This document shows positions 61,634 to 64,000 of a DNA stretch of 64,000 nucleotides, piece by piece. The position numbers were made by a program, and so were the translations under genes. A model generated the notes under the pieces. That model did no database searches and was not told where the DNA came from. It saw only the letters and a list, made by a program, of their open reading frames with translations. Position 1 is the first letter of the stretch; each line of letters begins with the position of its first letter. Location: positions 3,420,311 through 3,484,310 of the forward strand of contig NZ_CP069163.1 of the NCBI RefSeq assembly GCF_018802765.1. The letters run 5' to 3'. This stretch comes from Paludibacterium sp. B53371 (lineage in GTDB: Bacteria > Pseudomonadota > Gammaproteobacteria > Burkholderiales > Chromobacteriaceae).

Positions 61634-62407
61634 ATGAATCAACATATTCCCCGCAAGCGTTTCGGGCAGAACTTCCTGCAGGATTCGCGCATTATTGAAA
61701 GCATTGTCGATGCCGTCAATCCGGCAGCTGACGACAGTGTGATTGAAATCGGTCCGGGTCTGGGCGCCATTACCCAGCCCCTGCTGAATCGCCTGAACAA
61801 ATTGCATGTGGTCGAGATCGACCGAGACATCATCAGCCGACTGCAACAGCAATTTCCGGCCGACAAGCTGGTGATTCATGCCGGCGATGCCCTGGCATTC
61901 GATTTCGCTTCCATCCCCGGGCAATTGAAAATTGTCGGCAACCTGCCCTACAACATTTCGACCCCGCTGCTGTTCCACCTGGCCTCTTATGGCGACCGGG
62001 TGATCGACATGCATTTCATGCTGCAGAAAGAGGTGGTGGACCGCATGGTGGCCGAGCCTTCCTGCGCCGACTACGGCCGACTGAGTGTGATGCTGCAGTA
62101 TCGTTTCGAAATGGAAAGCCTGATCGACGTCCCGCCGGAATCGTTCTGGCCGCCGCCCAAGGTGGATTCGGCCGTGGTTCGCATGATGCCGGCTCCGGGT
62201 CGCTGTGGCCTGGCCAAGGATGAAACCTTGCTGGAGAAGTTGGTCAGTCAAGCATTTGCCCAGCGTCGCAAAACCTTGCGCAACAATCTCAAGGGCCTGC
62301 TGAGCGACGAGGATTTTGCCGCTGCGGGTGTGGACCCGACCTTGCGTCCGGAGAACATTCGCGTCGAACAGTATGTGGTGATGGCGAATCTGCTGGCTGC
62401 GCGGTAA
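61634..62407 (+). CDS. rsmA: 16S rRNA dimethyladenosine transferase RsmA (KsgA)
   Basis: Dimethylates A1518 and A1519 of 16S rRNA. The 257 aa show [26 protein letters not shown] (SAM loop), [21 protein letters not shown] (the N6-adenine NLPY motif), [13 protein letters not shown] and [11 protein letters not shown]. Followed by a hairpin that contains a perfect parS. Confidence 0.97.
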   Translation: MNQHIPRKRFGQNFLQDSRIIESIVDAVNPAADDSVIEIGPGLGAITQPLLNRLNKLHVVEIDRDIISRLQQQFPADKLVIHAGDALAFDFASIPGQLKIVGNLPYNISTPLLFHLASYGDRVIDMHFMLQKEVVDRMVAEPSCADYGRLSVMLQYRFEMESLIDVPPESFWPPPKVDSAVVRMMPAPGRCGLAKDETLLEKLVSQAFAQRRKTLRNNLKGLLSDEDFAAAGVDPTLRPENIRVEQYVVMANLLAAR

Positions 62408-62426
62408 AGCAGCGAATCGTCCTGAA

Positions 62427-62459
62427 ACCGGCTGTTTCACGTGAAACAGCCGGTTTTTT
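62427..62459. terminator. terminator between rsmA and the pilT-like gene, with parS as its stem
   Basis: The 16-base arm AAACCGGCTGTTTCAC is joined directly to its complement and followed by T6. A loop must form by opening the central CACGTG. The whole parS 62433-62448 lies in the stem. Confidence 0.8.
62433..62448. other. parS ParB binding site 6 (16/16)
   Basis: TGTTTCACGTGAAACA, a perfect consensus palindrome, about 10 kb to the right of the candidate origin. Confidence 0.9.
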
Positions 62460-63493
62460 CATGTGGTTGACCATGCAGGCTGCACCTCGCCGACTTCCTG
62501 GCGGTCGAGAACATGCTGCGCAATCAATGAGTCAATGCATTGCTGCAGGGTGTGCATGCCCTGATGCCTGCCGGTCTGCAGAATCGATGTCAGCTGATCG
62601 AGGCGGTTTTCCCGGATGATGTGTCGAACAGCGGCCGTGGCTTGCAGGACTTCATGCGCCAGAATCCGGCTCTGACCGGCTGAATGGGGGAAAAGATGCT
62701 GCGCCAGGATGGCATGCAGGCACTGCGCCAGTTGCAGGCGGATGGCGGGCTGAGCCTCGGCCGGCATGATGCCGCACAGTCTGGCGACGGCATCGGCGCA
62801 ACTGCGGGTATGCAGGGTCGACAGGACCAGATGACCGGTCTCTGCGGCCTGCAGTACCAGTTGCAGGGTGTCGGCATCACGAATCTCGCCCACCATGATG
62901 ATATCCGGATCTTCGCGCAGTGCACTGCGCAGCAAGGGAGCGAACCCTCCCTGCCCGTGCAGGACTTCGCGCTGGGTGACCAGGGCCGTGCGACTGGGGT
63001 GGTGAAATTCGATCGGGTCTTCCAGGGTGAGGATATGGCAGGCACGCTGCAGATTGATTTCATGCAATATCGCCGCCAGTGTGGTGCTTTTACCGCTGCC
63101 GGTGGCACCACACACCAGAATCAACCCGCTGGTCAGCGTCAGCCAGTGCGCCACGGCATCAGGCAGCCCCAGCGTGGCCAGTGCCGGTGGTGACGCTGGC
63201 AGCAGCCGGATGGCTGCGGACAGCCCTTGTTGCTGCCAGTACAGATGAACTCTGGCCTGCACGCCGGCCAGCTCCAGCCGCAGATCACAGGCCTGATGTT
63301 GATGCAGGGTGTGTCGCTGTGAGCGGCTGAGCAGCCCCTCGAACAGGACTGGCAGGCTGGTGGCAGACAGGGCTTCGCCTGCCAGCCGCTGCAATCGGCC
63401 ATGGATGCGCAGGATGGGGGGCTCGCCCGGTGAGAGATGCAGATCGGATGCCTGCCGGGCGGAGCAAAGCTTAAGGAGTGCCGCCAATTGCAT
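62459..63493 (-). CDS. pilT: PilT-type pilus-retraction ATPase
   Basis: GspE/PilT-family ATPase of 344 aa. It has the N-terminal QASDLHLSPGEPPILRIHGRL, Walker A GATGSGKS (129-136), the Asp-box ILTLEDPIEFHHPS, REVLHGQGGFAPLLRSALREDPDIIMVGEIRDADT (Walker B and AIRNLIRE-like part) and LVLSTLHTRSCADAVARL. The N-terminal domain is more divergent than in classical PilT, so a PilT paralogue or PilU-like role cannot be excluded. Its place divergent from yggS is the usual one for pilT. AGGAG lies 7 bases before the ATG. Confidence 0.85.
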   Translation of the reverse strand: MQLAALLKLCSARQASDLHLSPGEPPILRIHGRLQRLAGEALSATSLPVLFEGLLSRSQRHTLHQHQACDLRLELAGVQARVHLYWQQQGLSAAIRLLPASPPALATLGLPDAVAHWLTLTSGLILVCGATGSGKSTTLAAILHEINLQRACHILTLEDPIEFHHPSRTALVTQREVLHGQGGFAPLLRSALREDPDIIMVGEIRDADTLQLVLQAAETGHLVLSTLHTRSCADAVARLCGIMPAEAQPAIRLQLAQCLHAILAQHLFPHSAGQSRILAHEVLQATAAVRHIIRENRLDQLTSILQTGRHQGMHTLQQCIDSLIAQHVLDRQEVGEVQPAWSTT

Positions 63494-63557
63494 TTATAAT
63501 CTCCTGGCCGGCTACCTTCCGGATGGTTTGCCGGCCGTTCAACAACCACAGGAATTG

Positions 63558-64000
63558 CGATGTCCCAATCTGTCAGCATGGCGCTGGACCACGTCCGCCA
63601 GCAAATTCGCACGGCTGAGTCACAGGCGGACCGGCCGGCCGGTTCGGTACGGCTGATCGCGGTAAGCAAGACGTTTCCCGCGGATGCCATTCGTGAAGCG
63701 GTGGCCGCCGGTCAGCAGGCTTTCGGTGAGAATTACGTGCAGGAGTTTGCGGGCAAGGCCGCCGAACTGACGGCATTGGGGATCGAGTGGCATTTTATTG
63801 GCCCGATTCAGTCCAACAAGACCCGTATCGTGGCAGAATATGCTCATTGGGTGCATTCGGTCGACCGGATCAAGATTGCCGAGCGGCTTTCCGCTCAACG
63901 CCCTGCCGGGATGCCGCCACTGAACGTGTGTCTGCAGGTGAATGTGTCCGGAGAGGACAGTAAGAGCGGCTGCGCACCGGCGGATTTGCCCGGGCTGGCG
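63558..64000 (+). CDS. yggS: YggS/PLP homeostasis protein, 3' end cut by window
   Basis: The first 147 codons of a PLP-binding alanine-racemase-fold protein. RLIAVSKTFPADAIREAVAAGQQAFGENYVQEFAGKA contains the PLP lysine and the GENYVQE motif. EWHFIGPIQSNKTRIVAEYAHWVHSVDRIKIAERL also fits YggS/PROSC. It regulates PLP supply and has no known catalytic role. AGGA lies 7 bases before the start at 63558. Confidence 0.93.

Overview
The window is bacterial, GC-rich and gene-dense, with no sign of phage, IS elements or CRISPR. The gene set (HslVU, OmpR/EnvZ, LPS heptosyl- and Kdo-transferases, CyaY, PyrBI with a leader, a PilT-type ATPase divergent from yggS) and the protein style fit a Gram-negative betaproteobacterium, most likely of the order Neisseriales. 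That placement is inference from gene content; no database was searched.

Layout. 1-4540: a leftward 16S-23S rRNA operon with an unusually short spacer that contains no tRNA; its leader, boxA elements and P1 promoter reach 4736. 4.9-10 kb: hslVU, rsuA, an autoregulated-looking tetR gene, rhlE, yaeQ. 10.5-19.3 kb: metH, a periplasmic solute-binding protein, yqiA-qor, and ompR-envZ. 19.4-30 kb: pepP, a BenE-type transporter divergent from a MocR-type regulator, a secreted C69 dipeptidase, a HutC-like regulator, yeaD, rsmE and an inositol-monophosphatase-family gene. 30.1-32.5 kb: a cysteine-catabolism operon (YheO/CyuR-like regulator, CyuA desulfidase, RidA) under a 47-bp palindrome. 33.6-37.3 kb: a fused indolepyruvate oxidoreductase behind a MerR-type promoter. 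38.2-39.9 kb: pyrBI with a leader peptide and attenuator. 40-50 kb: an MCP, an HD-GYP protein, thiC with a TPP riboswitch, pcm-rhodanese, ung and a CNNM/CBS protein. 50.2-54.7 kb: LPS/polysaccharide genes on either side of a 0.5-kb gene-free region. 54.6-64 kb: thiDE, rubredoxin-hemJ-CYTH-hemL, hisC, lysA-lptM, cyaY, rsmA, a pilT-like gene and the start of yggS.

The most notable feature is the gene-free stretch at about 51956-52449. It holds four exact DnaA boxes (three TTATCCACA, one TTATACACA), several near-boxes, an exact IHF-consensus site and a 75% A+T tract. Hand counts of sampled lines show the + strand C-rich to its left and G-rich to its right. Six parS-like sites (TGTTYCACGTGAAACA family) lie within about 33 kb of it on both sides, and the rRNA operon is transcribed away from it. 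Together these point to the chromosomal replication origin, placed between LPS glycosyltransferase genes with no dnaA, dnaN or gyrB in the window.

Other regulatory structures read directly from sequence are a pre-16S processing stem, the pyrBI attenuator with a 31-aa leader peptide, a TPP riboswitch, and promoter/operator combinations in front of tetR, the cysteine operon and the indolepyruvate oxidoreductase gene.
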